In this document: in pieces, positions 27,311 to 38,077 of the stretch
Layout: the number at the start of each line of letters is the position of its first letter
Position numbering within the stretch: the first letter of the stretch is position 1
DNA from: Streptomyces sp. sk2.1
Lineage (GTDB): Bacteria; Actinomycetota; Actinomycetes; Streptomycetales; Streptomycetaceae
Assembly (NCBI RefSeq): GCF_008120935.1
Contig: NZ_RDBO01000020.1
Coordinates: 177,344-224,974, forward strand
Direction of reading: 5' to 3'
Length of the DNA: 47,631 nt
Made by a program: the position numbers and the translations under genes
Notes under the pieces: generated by a model
Told to the model about the DNA's origin: nothing
Seen by the model: the letters and a program-made list of their open reading frames with translations, nothing else
The model's database searches: none

Positions 27311-28214
27311 GACTCCCCCTGCGCGGGCTGCGCGTCGGGCACGACCATCGTGCCGATTCCTTCGTCGGTGAAGATCTCCAGCAGGATCGAGTGCTGGACC
27401 CGGCCGTCGATGACGCGGGCGGTCTCGACGCCGTTGCGCACGGCGTGCAGGCAGCCCTGCATCTTCGGCACCATGCCGCTGGACAGCTCGGGCAGCAGCT
27501 TCTCCAGCTCGGTGGCGGTGAGGCGGCTGATCACGTCGTCGCTGTTGGGCCAGTCCTCGTAGAGGCCCTCGACGTCGGTGAGGACCATCAGCGTCTCGGC
27601 GTTCAGCGCGGCGGCGAGCGCGGCGGCCGCGGTGTCGGCGTTGACGTTGTAGACGTGGTCGTCGTCGGCGGAGCGCGCGATGGAGGAGACCACCGGGATC
27701 CGGCCGTCGTCCAGCAGCGCCTGGATCGCCCCGGTGTCGATGGCGGTGATCTCGCCGACCCGGCCGATGTCGACGAGCTCGCCGTCGATGGTCGGCCGGT
27801 GCTGGACGGCGGTGATCGTGCGGGCGTCCTCGCCGGTCATGCCGACGGCGAGCGGGCCGTGCTGGTTGAGCAGGCCGACGAGTTCGCGCTGGACCTGGCC
27901 GGCCAGCACCATCCGTACGACGTCCATCGCCTCGGGCGTGGTGACGCGCAGCCCCGCCTTGAACTCGCTGACCAGGCCCTGCTTGTCGAGCTGGGCGCTG
28001 ATCTGCGGTCCGCCGCCGTGCACGACGACGGGCTTGAGGCCGGCCTGGCGCAGGAAGACGACGTCCTGGGCGAAGGCCGCCTTCAGCTCCTCGTCGACCA
28101 TGGCGTTGCCGCCGAACTTGATGACGACGGTCTTGCCGTTGTGCCGGGTCAGCCAGGGCAGCGCCTCGATGAGGGTCTGCGCCTTCGGGAGTGCGGTGTG
28201 CTTCCGCGCCGTGC

Positions 28215-28218
<4 letters not shown>
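27307..28218 (-). CDS. argB: Acetylglutamate kinase
   Basis: 303 residues, amino-acid kinase fold. Phosphorylates N-acetylglutamate, usually the arginine-inhibited step. Motifs: [13 protein letters not shown] at the N-terminus, [16 protein letters not shown] (GG substrate loop), [17 protein letters not shown] and [14 protein letters not shown]. The extended N-terminal helix (about 25 residues before the first strand) is the type found in feedback-sensitive kinases. The ATG at 28218 overlaps the argJ stop (ATGA). The open frame continues upstream as a shadow of argJ. Confidence 0.96.
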
Positions 28219-30647
<2,429 letters not shown>

Positions 30648-30683
30648 GTCGCTGGGCGGGTTTGGAGTAACCCGCCCAGCGAC
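30648..30683 (-). terminator. Terminator of the CBASS operon
   Basis: Perfect 15-bp arms (30648-30662, 30669-30683) with a 6-base loop, starting directly after the stop codon of the S-4TM gene. Confidence 0.8.
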
Positions 30684-31652
30684 TTACGGGGGTGGGGGCG
30701 TGATTTGGGCGAGGCGGACGCGGTGGCCTTCTGCGGTGTCGCCGAAGTCGCGTTCGTCGTCGTCGCGGAAGCGTTTGTAGAACCACTCGGGTACTCGGGT
30801 GGTGTCCAGGCGGGTGCGGAGAACGCCGTCCTGCACATCCCGTGCAACGGTCCGAAGGCGGTGCCATTCGTCGTCGGGTACGGGGCCGGGGTATCCGTTG
30901 TGTAGCTCAGTATTGACGACCTTGGTGAGTCGGTCGCGCTCGTCGGCCACCTTGCGTTGGCCGGACCAGATCTCGTAAGCGATCTGGTAGGCCGCCAGAG
31001 ACGGGACGAAGAAGCTAAGGAGAGTGTCGCCCAGAGTGGCGCCCGCGACCACCAAACCCGCGACGAAGCCGATAGTGGCCCACAGCATCGCAAGCGTGGC
31101 GATGAGGTGGCTGTAGCGGCGGCGGAGGCGGGCGTCCCAGGCAAGGTTCTGTTCCTGGGCGATGAAAATGTCGTAGGGGTGGTGGACGTCGTGGGTGGGG
31201 TCGTACCAACCGTCGGTGATGCGCTTATCCTTCGCGCCACCTCGGGGGAGCTTGCGCGCGAGACGGCGGACGTCGGGTTCGGGGATGGGATCGCCTGCAA
31301 CGGTGGAACGCCACGGCAAGTGGAACAGGGTGACGTCGAACATCTCCTGGAGCAGGGCGCCCTGCCGGGCTGTGCTCCCGGCGAGGCCCTTGAGCAGGAA
31401 CGCGGAGACGACGAACCAGAAGAACCCGACGATCGAGACGGCTGTCCGGCCGTGGCCGATCAGCGTGATCAGGACACCGGCGGCGGCGAGCAGAACGGCG
31501 GCGGTGACGCGCACGGCCTCGAGGAGCTGGCCGCGTTGGTGGCTTGCTGACGCGGCGCGCTGGAGGAGCAGCATGCCGTCGTCGAGCTGCCGCTCGTGGA
31601 TGGCCCGGGATGGGATCCCGTGGACGCCGCCGGGGTCGGTGGAGAGGTTCAT
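30684..31652 (-). CDS. S-4TM-type pore-forming CBASS effector
   Basis: 322 residues. A helical N-terminus (SRAIHERQLDDGMLLLQRAA) precedes a TM hairpin (VTAAVLLAAAGVLITLIG, SIVGFFWFVVSAFLLKG), a cytosolic loop of about 100 residues with FHLPWRSTVAG and WYDPTHDVHH, a second hairpin (LIATLAMLWATIGFVAGLV, LLSFFVPSLAAYQIAYEIW) and a C-terminal coiled region ending WFYKRFRDDDE. This is the layout of the SMODS-associated 4-TM effectors that disrupt the membrane when a cyclic oligonucleotide binds. ATG 31652 overlaps the cyclase stop (ATGA), which favours it over the in-frame ATG at 31688. Family assignment is from layout and context. Confidence 0.8.
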   Translation of the reverse strand: MNLSTDPGGVHGIPSRAIHERQLDDGMLLLQRAASASHQRGQLLEAVRVTAAVLLAAAGVLITLIGHGRTAVSIVGFFWFVVSAFLLKGLAGSTARQGALLQEMFDVTLFHLPWRSTVAGDPIPEPDVRRLARKLPRGGAKDKRITDGWYDPTHDVHHPYDIFIAQEQNLAWDARLRRRYSHLIATLAMLWATIGFVAGLVVAGATLGDTLLSFFVPSLAAYQIAYEIWSGQRKVADERDRLTKVVNTELHNGYPGPVPDDEWHRLRTVARDVQDGVLRTRLDTTRVPEWFYKRFRDDDERDFGDTAEGHRVRLAQITPPPP

Positions 31653-32515
31653 GGCCTGGTCATCCTGTTCCCGAACAGCTTCTTCCACTCGTCGTAGGCA
31701 GCGCGCTCCTGGCCCTCGTCCTCCAGGTCGACTGCCTGCTCTGCGATGGCGCGGGCCTGGGTGAGTGCGTTGGCCGCGGCGAGCTTCTGAGTCGCGTTCA
31801 TGACGGCGTTGACGTCACCGCCCAGGCCGGCGGGGTCAGGCCACTCGTCGCCGATGCGTTCGGCGGCGGTGGCCAGGAACAGCACGATCTCGTCCTGGTA
31901 GCGCCCGATCGGCGGTTTCACTAGCGACTGGGCCATGACCTCCAGCAGGAAGGAGGGCGACACGGGCTCGCCGAGTTCGCGGTTGATGCCCTTGACCATC
32001 TTGACGAAGGGTACGTACTTGCCGTCGCAGTCGGCGTTCTTGGCGATGCTCAGCTCGTGGTGGCGCTTGGGGTTGGTCGCGATCCAGTCCCCTGCCGAGG
32101 GATTGGGGATGTAGTAGCCGCCCTCGTCTCGCTTGAAGGCGGGGACTACGTCGATCGACATGACCTCGTCGTCGGGGCCGTAGGGGATGACGACGGCCAT
32201 GCCGTCGCGGGCGGCAGCGCTCCACTTCTGACGGAGCAGCGTCTCCAGGGCGTTGATCACTTGGATGGGCGCCTGATTGAGGAAGCCGGCCTGGGAGCCG
32301 TCGGCGTCGAGGACCACGAAGATGTCGATGTCCTTGAGCTTCTTCGTCTTGGTGTCGCGCCGGTAGCTGCCGGTGAGGAAGTCGTCGGCGAGGTCCCAGT
32401 GCGACCGGACGAAATCGCGGATGGCCTCGTGCCGTGCCTTCGCCAGGTTCTGCTCGGTCTGGGTGATCTCCAGGTTGTGCTTGAGCTTGGTGAAGGCGTC
32501 GTCGATGTATCCCAT
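31649..32515 (-). CDS. CBASS CD-NTase (SMODS nucleotidyltransferase, cyclic oligonucleotide synthase)
   Basis: 288-residue cGAS/DncV-like enzyme that makes a cyclic di- or trinucleotide on phage infection. The nucleotidyltransferase signature is complete: GSYRRDTKTKKLKDIDIF with GS at 49-50 and metal-binding Asp62 and Asp64, and the third acid Asp122 in MSIDVVPAF. A helical C-terminal half with GDWIATNPKRHHELSI and LVKMVKGINRE-like segment (FVKMVKGINRE) completes the fold. It lies 24 bases after the HORMA gene and overlaps the effector gene. The nucleotide product cannot be predicted from this sequence. Confidence 0.88.
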   Translation of the reverse strand: MGYIDDAFTKLKHNLEITQTEQNLAKARHEAIRDFVRSHWDLADDFLTGSYRRDTKTKKLKDIDIFVVLDADGSQAGFLNQAPIQVINALETLLRQKWSAAARDGMAVVIPYGPDDEVMSIDVVPAFKRDEGGYYIPNPSAGDWIATNPKRHHELSIAKNADCDGKYVPFVKMVKGINRELGEPVSPSFLLEVMAQSLVKPPIGRYQDEIVLFLATAAERIGDEWPDPAGLGGDVNAVMNATQKLAAANALTQARAIAEQAVDLEDEGQERAAYDEWKKLFGNRMTRP

Positions 32516-32539
32516 AGCGGTGTGTCCCTGCTCATGGTC

Positions 32540-33043
32540 TCAGGTGTGGTAATACCGCATGCCGGTCGAGGCGTGCGGGGCGGAGCCGAGGGTGCCGAAG
32601 GTGATGCCGCGCAGGCCGTCGGTGCTCGCCCGATGGCCGGGGCCCCAACCTGGTTGCGGGGTGCGGGGCCTGTTGAAGGTGCAGAACAGCCGGTAGGTGG
32701 TGCCCGCGGGCACCCGGTCGAACTTGGCCCGGAACCGGGCGGCTCGAGCACGAGAGGCGGTGAACTCGGCGTTGCCGTCGCCGGAAGTGGTGTAGGACAC
32801 CGGGAACTCGATCACCGGTGCCACGGTGCCCGAGGGCTGGTGGCACTCGAGGACGACCGTGTCGAGGGAGGCCTCCTCGATCCACGCCTTGATCGCGTTC
32901 TCGTTCTGCACCCAGTCGCGATGCAGCCGGTCCATGTTGATACCCAGGTCGGCGAGGATGTCGGTGATGGTACCGAGGATGACGTCGGTCAGGTGCGTGG
33001 CGGTGTGGGTCCGGGTGTAGGTGTAGGTGTAGGTGGAGGTCAT
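32540..33043 (-). CDS. Bacterial HORMA-domain protein (CBASS activator)
   Basis: 167 residues. In type III CBASS the HORMA protein closes on a target peptide and then binds and activates the cyclase. The N-terminus TYTYTRTHTATHLTDVILGT, then LHRDWVQNENAIKAWIEEASLDTVVLE and FPVSYTTSGDGNAEF, match my memory of the E. coli MS115-1 HORMA protein, and the C-terminal GWGPGHRAST...ASTGMRYY would be the mobile safety-belt region. The ATG at 33043 overlaps the upstream stop (ATGA). Confidence 0.82.
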   Translation of the reverse strand: MTSTYTYTYTRTHTATHLTDVILGTITDILADLGINMDRLHRDWVQNENAIKAWIEEASLDTVVLECHQPSGTVAPVIEFPVSYTTSGDGNAEFTASRARAARFRAKFDRVPAGTTYRLFCTFNRPRTPQPGWGPGHRASTDGLRGITFGTLGSAPHASTGMRYYHT

Positions 33044-33519
33044 CGCTGAGTGACCGCCCGTCGCAGAGCCTCACGGTCGATCAGCAGACCGGAGTGGGCA
33101 GCCTTCGTCTCCGGGTCGGGCGGGACAGCGTCGGACAACCGGGCGTGACCGTCGGCGGCTGCCTTCACCTGCTCCTGGAGCGGGGCCGGGGACGGCAGGT
33201 GGATCGTGAAATCGTCGGCGCCCGCCGCGCCGGGGACGGGGTTGAGGTTCTCCTCCAACGTCAGCGCCGCCGTGCCGGACACCGTCGTGATCTCGCAGTG
33301 CACCTTGCCGGCCACCAGGATGATCGGGTGCTGCTGCAGGTGCCCTGCCGCGATCAGCATCCGCCCGACTGCCTCGGCGGCCGACATCGCCTGCACCGCC
33401 TCGTCGCGGGACAGTGCGGAGGACTGCGCCACGGTGTCCGCCACGAGGTCCGAGATCACCGCCCAGGTTCCGCTGGCGCTGCGCACGGGAGAAGCCGCCA
33501 CCTGCCTAGTACGCCGCAC
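33040..33519 (-). CDS. Unassigned fourth component of the CBASS operon (159 residues)
   Basis: I do not recognise this protein. It begins GTG at 33519 (GGAGGT five bases upstream, 14-base overlap with the TRIP13-like gene), has a basic N-terminus (RRTRQVAAS), a helical stretch (VISDLVADTVAQSSALSRDEAVQAM), a beta-rich middle (IILVAGKVHCEITTVSG, AALTLEENLNPVPG) and a charged C-terminus (LLIDREALRRAVTQR). Its place between TRIP13 and HORMA suggests a second HORMA partner, such as the HORMA2 of two-HORMA CBASS loci, or a closure-motif donor; the middle beta segment would be compatible. Tight stop-start overlaps on both sides show it is part of the operon. Confidence 0.7.
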   Translation of the reverse strand: MRRTRQVAASPVRSASGTWAVISDLVADTVAQSSALSRDEAVQAMSAAEAVGRMLIAAGHLQQHPIILVAGKVHCEITTVSGTAALTLEENLNPVPGAAGADDFTIHLPSPAPLQEQVKAAADGHARLSDAVPPDPETKAAHSGLLIDREALRRAVTQR

Positions 33520-34411
33520 GGGACACCTCCGGCTCACCCGTCTCCGCGACGGCGTTGCGCACCGCGGCGGCCAGGTCGTCTTCGGTGAGACTGCCGGGGT
33601 CCAGCACCGTGTCCAGCCGCTGAGCCAGGGCTTCAAAGACCACCTTGCGCGTACGGCGGCCGTCCAGCCCGCGAGCCGCCTCGGCGACGCGCTCCATCGC
33701 CGAGGAGCGCGCCAGCTCACCCAACGCCGGGTACTTGTCGGCCAGCGTCACCAGCGTGGAGGCCAGGATCTTCCGCAGTGCCTCCGGCTCGGGAAGCGGG
33801 ACGAGGATGGCGGCGTCGGAGCGGGAGAGGAACGCCTCGTCCAGGGCGGTGGTGAAGTTGCTGGTCGCGACGAAGAACAGGTGCGGGTGCTCGGCGGCGT
33901 TGAGATCCAAGGCGGTGAGCACCGCGTCGGTGGCGCGGTGGACGTCGGCCGGGTTGGCGGCCAGCGATGCCGCCGAGCGGGCGACTGCCATCGACTCGAC
34001 CTCGTCGAGGATCACCACGGTCGGCACGCCATCCGACGCGAGACCCGGTACGTACTCGCCGAGCAGCTCGCTGACCCGCTGCTGCGACTGCCCGTGCTCG
34101 GCGCTCATCAGCCCGTGCGGGTTGATCTCGATCCGCCGGACCGCGCCTCCGGCGACGTAGCGGGCGACCTGTGCTGGCAGACCCCGCGCCAGGGTCGTCT
34201 TGCCGGTGCCGGGAGGGCCGTAGAGCGTGCACAAGCCGTGCAACGCCGTCACCGCAAACGGCAGGTCAGGCCGCACGAGCAGCGACAGCACAGTCTGGTT
34301 GCGCAAGCGCTCCTTGATCTCCTCCGGCACCACGATGGCGTCCCACAACGAGGCATCCGCCGAGTCGGCGGTGATCACCTCGTCCGACAGCACGCACTCC
34401 TGAACCCGCAT
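33506..34411 (-). CDS. TRIP13/Pch2-like AAA+ ATPase of type III CBASS
   Basis: 301 residues. TRIP13-type remodellers open the closed HORMA protein with ATP and so switch CBASS off. Walker A is LYGPPGTGKTTLARGL, Walker B VVILDEVESM, sensor 1 FFVATSNFTTAL, an Arg finger-type segment is AFLSRSD, and sensor 2 is in DGRRTRKVVFEAL. The length equals bacterial TRIP13. I chose the ATG at 34411 (GGAG eight bases upstream); ATGs at 34462-34465 and 34516 are in frame. It is the first gene of the operon, so the repressor of the response is made first. Confidence 0.88.
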   Translation of the reverse strand: MRVQECVLSDEVITADSADASLWDAIVVPEEIKERLRNQTVLSLLVRPDLPFAVTALHGLCTLYGPPGTGKTTLARGLPAQVARYVAGGAVRRIEINPHGLMSAEHGQSQQRVSELLGEYVPGLASDGVPTVVILDEVESMAVARSAASLAANPADVHRATDAVLTALDLNAAEHPHLFFVATSNFTTALDEAFLSRSDAAILVPLPEPEALRKILASTLVTLADKYPALGELARSSAMERVAEAARGLDGRRTRKVVFEALAQRLDTVLDPGSLTEDDLAAAVRNAVAETGEPEVSRAAY

Positions 34412-34656
34412 CCCCTCAACTCCGTCCCCCCACGCATGGTGGGTCACCTCAGATCCGAACATCATCTTCTCTGGTTTCGGTAGAGTACATGACGTGGCAG
34501 AGATGCAACTCGACACACTTCACTCGGGCGTGTTCGGTTGGAGCCGAGCGATTTGACCGACCGGTAACCAAGGTGTGCCTAAGATGCGGGCGGAGCATTC
34601 AAGATCGAGAATCGTCCGCTGATCGGCGGACGCCGACTGGCCGGGAGGCGAGCGAC
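34412..34656. promoter_or_regulatory. Divergent control region between the CBASS operon and its HTH-peptidase gene
   Basis: About 245 bases. It must hold promoters for both directions. I see an AT-richer patch at 34459-34500 but no clear palindrome or textbook -35/-10 pair. Confidence 0.5.
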
Positions 34657-35772
34657 GTGAACGACCTGCGACTGGACCCTGGTGACATCGCAGCCCTGTT
34701 CGATCGCGCCCGGCTGCGAATGGCGCGCGAACTCCGGGGGCTTACCCAGGTGCAACTGGCCAGGGAAGTGGGCTCCGTCACCGCAGCCTCGATTAGCCAG
34801 TTCGAAAACGGACACACCAAGCCCGCTACATCGACGCTTCGCCGGCTTGCGGTCGCTTTGCGGGTACCGCTGTCGTTCTTCGCCGCGCCAGCCCGCCCCC
34901 CTGCTCAGGATCAGGTCAACGGGTTCTTTCGCAGCCTTCGATCGACCTCCCCTCGAGATCGCCAACAAGCGCTTGCGTACGTGCACCTCGCACGAGAACT
35001 CGCGCTTGAGCTCGAAAAATACGTCGCGCTTCCCGACCTCAATCTGCCGCGCATTCCAATCAACGAAGAGCATCCTCTTCAATCCGCCGACATTGAACAA
35101 GCGGCAGCACAGATCCGTGATCACTGGAATGTCCCACGCGGTCCCGTACGAAACGTCGTGCGCCTGATGGAAATGAACGGCGTTGTCGTCGTTCGCTTCC
35201 GTGTCAGCATTGAAAAAGTTGATGCATTCTGTGTCGACTTCCCTGACAGGCCTATTGTCGCTCTCGGGGCCGACAAGGGACTGCGTGACCGCTCCCGCTT
35301 CGATGCGGCCCATGAGCTAGGGCACCTGGTCTTGCATGGCCTCACCGGGGATATCGGCCACAAGGTCACTGAGAGTCAGGCCCACGAGTTTGCTGCTGCG
35401 TTCCTCATGCCAGCTAACGACATCAGATCCGAACTTCCGGAACATCTCGATTGGCCCGCATTTCTTCGCTTGAAAGCGAAGTGGCACGTTTCTCTAGCAG
35501 CTCTCCTGGTTAGGGCAAAAACGCTCGGTGTTATGAGTGAACACACCTATGCGCAGGCGTGGAAAGCCTTGTCCGTCCGGGGGTGGAGGAAAGTTGAGCC
35601 AGGCCCTCTTGGGAATCCAGAAGTTCCCGTACTCTTGCAACGAGCACTAGAACTCATGGAGACAACCGGGGTCTCCTTCGCTGATTTCATCAATCGTTCC
35701 GGACTTCCGGAAGCCGACATTCGAACCCTGCTCAGTCGGGATATCAGCGAACGACCCCGTGTGGAATTCTGA
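34657..35772 (+). CDS. XRE helix-turn-helix fused to ImmA/IrrE-type zinc metallopeptidase
   Basis: 371 residues. Residues about 10-70 are an XRE HTH (LRMARELRGLTQVQLAREVG, AASISQFENGHTKP, LRRLAVALRVPLSFF). Residues about 130-300 are a COG2856/DUF955 peptidase: DAAHELGHLVLHG gives the zinc motif HELGH at 219-223, and the third ligand is probably Glu244 in QAHEFAAAFLMPAND. In ImmA/IrrE-like proteins the peptidase cleaves a repressor; here both are one chain. GTG at 34657 has GGGAGG nine bases upstream. Codon use is more AT-rich than in the neighbours (e.g. GAA, AAA, TTT), a sign of transfer. It is divergent from CBASS and convergent with the PARIS-like pair. Confidence 0.88.
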   Translation: MNDLRLDPGDIAALFDRARLRMARELRGLTQVQLAREVGSVTAASISQFENGHTKPATSTLRRLAVALRVPLSFFAAPARPPAQDQVNGFFRSLRSTSPRDRQQALAYVHLARELALELEKYVALPDLNLPRIPINEEHPLQSADIEQAAAQIRDHWNVPRGPVRNVVRLMEMNGVVVVRFRVSIEKVDAFCVDFPDRPIVALGADKGLRDRSRFDAAHELGHLVLHGLTGDIGHKVTESQAHEFAAAFLMPANDIRSELPEHLDWPAFLRLKAKWHVSLAALLVRAKTLGVMSEHTYAQAWKALSVRGWRKVEPGPLGNPEVPVLLQRALELMETTGVSFADFINRSGLPEADIRTLLSRDISERPRVEF

Positions 35773-35786
35773 CCTGCCCCGCTCGG

Positions 35787-36674
35787 TTACTCGGTATGCG
35801 AGTTTTGGGAGGAGGTGAGGGCATCCTTCCAGACGGCTGCCCCTTCACTGTCGGCCCAACGCATGCAGCCACGGTAGATGCTCGTCTGCTCGAACGCGTC
35901 ACGGCTAAGCGCGGCTCTGGCGGAGCGTTCGATGACATCGTGTCCCACTTTGGCTGCCCACCGCCGTTTCGCGACGAGTGAGAATGCCTTGGCCAGGTCG
36001 TGGCCAGAGCAGTACTGCTCCCTCTCCGTGACGCGTGCGAGTTCTGCCTGCAGAAGGGCGAGCAGCCCAGGATGGTCTTCGGGCTCCTTTCCTGCGCGTT
36101 TGCAGGCGAGCGTGATCAATGCGGTGAGGTCGATGCTGCCGACGTTGTTCCTTGCCACCTCGGTCAACGGGAAGTCCCGCAAATTCAGCGCGAGCCCGTC
36201 ACGCTGAGACATGAAGCGCAGGAGCCCGACTGGGAGCGCCAGGTGGACACAGGCGGCATTGATGTCCTCCTGGGTGCAGCCGTCGGCGCCGTGCCGAAAA
36301 CTCAGGTCAGTGCAGAAGCTGGCCGCGAGTGCTTCGTATACGTGCGGGGCGAAGAAGATGCAAGCGTCCAAGTCGTAGAAGTCGGTGTAGATCACTGCGT
36401 GGTGGTCCATACCGTTGTCCAACAGCCCTACCCAGTCGCGGTCAAGGATGGCATAGACGGCTGCGAGTTGGTCGCTGTCGTGGACCCTCGCGATGGCTCC
36501 TTGGGCTCTTTGCTTGCCTAGCGCGGGAACTGTGGTGAAATTTTCGGCGTTTATGAAGCGGTCCAAGACTGCGCAGTCCGCAGAGCCTTCGACGAGTATG
36601 AAGGCGCGTGAGTCATTGGCCCGGAGCATGATCAGTTCAGCGTATAGGTCGTTTGCATCGAGGTCGTCGAACAC
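35787..36674 (-). CDS. DUF4435 TOPRIM-like protein, AriB of a PARIS-like system
   Basis: 295 residues. The TOPRIM-type acid signature is visible: FILVEGSADCAVLDRF near the N-terminus (EGxxD) and VYAILDRDWVGLL (DxD), followed by YDLDACIFF. DUF4435 proteins paired with an ABC-type ATPase make PARIS, an abortive-infection system in which AriB is the toxic nuclease released by AriA. The start is not obvious: the frame reads GTA at the codon often taken as Val, so I used GTG at 36674, 9 bases after the ariA stop, with GGAG upstream; the overlapping ATG at 36725 is the alternative. Gene order ariA-ariB is as expected. Confidence 0.82.
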   Translation of the reverse strand: MFDDLDANDLYAELIMLRANDSRAFILVEGSADCAVLDRFINAENFTTVPALGKQRAQGAIARVHDSDQLAAVYAILDRDWVGLLDNGMDHHAVIYTDFYDLDACIFFAPHVYEALAASFCTDLSFRHGADGCTQEDINAACVHLALPVGLLRFMSQRDGLALNLRDFPLTEVARNNVGSIDLTALITLACKRAGKEPEDHPGLLALLQAELARVTEREQYCSGHDLAKAFSLVAKRRWAAKVGHDVIERSARAALSRDAFEQTSIYRGCMRWADSEGAAVWKDALTSSQNSHTE

Positions 36675-36682
36675 CTTGTCTG

Positions 36683-38077
36683 CTACTCCGCGTCCGGGCC
36701 GAGCACGACCATGCGATCCGCCCACTTTCCGGCAATCTGAGGGGAATGAGTGGCGACGATAGTCCGGAACCTCACCAGGGACGCGATCTTGCGGAGGTCC
36801 GTGATGAATCCCTTTTGCCAGGACACATGAAGGGAGATCTCCGGTTCATCGATTAGGACGAGAGCGCCCAAAGGCACATTGAACAGGAGGTCGTAGACCA
36901 GCACCAGTTCATGCTGCTCTCCGGAAGACAGGGAAGCTAGTTCGAGTTCCTGCCCGTCGTCGTCGCTGACCAGTCGGAAGCCGCGTTCGCGGTCGATCTC
37001 GAGGTGTTTGAACAGGAACCGGCTGTTGACGATTTCACGCAGTCGAGAAACTCGATCGAGGGTGTCCTGGAACGTCGCCAGTTTTGCTTCGGTGTCACGG
37101 AGATAGGTCCACAGCACCGCGCGCTGCCAGTCCTCCATGCGCTCGGGGATCTCGATCACGCTGGAACGTTCGTCATCGTCAACCAGCGAGATGTCACCGA
37201 GCTGGCGTCGCAGCTCGTTCTGGGCGTCGTAGCGTTCCCGAATCGCCTGCTCGCTCACGTCGACAGCGGGGTTCTCCAGAAGGCGCTGTGGGTAGGTTCG
37301 GTCCAGCTCCTGCGAAGTCCGTGAGTTCTCCGCCAGTTCTTTCGCCAGTCTGCGGGCCAGGTCCTGAGCGAACTCCTCGACTTTCATCAGTGTGGGACGC
37401 TGCCTCCGTCCTGGCCGATCCTCTGGCACCGACAGGCCAAGCAGCCGGTGGGTGTCGATGGAATGGACCACGATGCCCGTCAGGTACTCACGCATCTCTG
37501 CCGGCATGAGCTCGCTCAGCAGGTCCCTGAGCGCATCAGGGGGCTCGTCCCCCCACTGTGCCAGGAGGTCCAGGAGAGCGACCTCGTCGGTAGCGTGCAT
37601 TAGCTGGTTTCGTAGCAACCTTTGGTTACGGGACAGCAGTTCAGCGCTGCCCGTTTCGAGGCGCATGAACGCGCGCCGGGCCTCCGCTCGCCCTACGGGG
37701 AGCTTGGGCGACCACGTGATGCGAACGGGGCCAGGTCCTTCGAGGAGGAAGGACAAGGATGCCGGAGCGGTCCGGGTTTCGTCGTCTGGAGAGGCTTGGT
37801 CCTCTTCGTGCATGCTCTCCGGCTCGGGCTTTTCGATAGAGAGCTGCGAGCCGTCGCTGAAGCACATCTGAAGAGTCTGAAACGGCACGCGTGCGATCTT
37901 GCCGAAGTCCACCGGCCACGACACCGCGCTGATGAGGTCGAGGAGCATTGTCTTGCCCACACCATTGGGCCCGTGGACGATCACGAACTCGTCGGTAGCC
38001 GGGAAGTTGACCGTATGCGTGAACCTGCCGAGCAGGCCAGTGACCTTCACTTGGGTGAGCGCACGAGCGCTGTCCAT
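36683..38077 (-). CDS. ABC/SMC-type ATPase, AriA of a PARIS-like system
   Basis: 464 residues. Walker A VHGPNGVGKTMLLDLI (about 35-50), an inserted helical middle, then the signature LSSGEQHELVLVYDLLF, Walker B GALVLIDEPEISLHVSWQ and the His switch VATHSPQI. In PARIS this ATPase forms a scaffold that holds AriB inactive until a phage anti-restriction protein (such as Ocr) is sensed. It could alternatively be an OLD-like system, but OLD has its TOPRIM in the same chain. ATG at 38077 has no strong SD; an earlier in-frame ATG at 38197 is within the spacer to tniQ. Confidence 0.85.
   Translation of the reverse strand: MDSARALTQVKVTGLLGRFTHTVNFPATDEFVIVHGPNGVGKTMLLDLISAVSWPVDFGKIARVPFQTLQMCFSDGSQLSIEKPEPESMHEEDQASPDDETRTAPASLSFLLEGPGPVRITWSPKLPVGRAEARRAFMRLETGSAELLSRNQRLLRNQLMHATDEVALLDLLAQWGDEPPDALRDLLSELMPAEMREYLTGIVVHSIDTHRLLGLSVPEDRPGRRQRPTLMKVEEFAQDLARRLAKELAENSRTSQELDRTYPQRLLENPAVDVSEQAIRERYDAQNELRRQLGDISLVDDDERSSVIEIPERMEDWQRAVLWTYLRDTEAKLATFQDTLDRVSRLREIVNSRFLFKHLEIDRERGFRLVSDDDGQELELASLSSGEQHELVLVYDLLFNVPLGALVLIDEPEISLHVSWQKGFITDLRKIASLVRFRTIVATHSPQIAGKWADRMVVLGPDAE

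Noticed and set aside
34482..34490. TAGAG at 34482 as the matching target duplication
   Set aside because: It is followed by TACATG, not by a TGT terminus.
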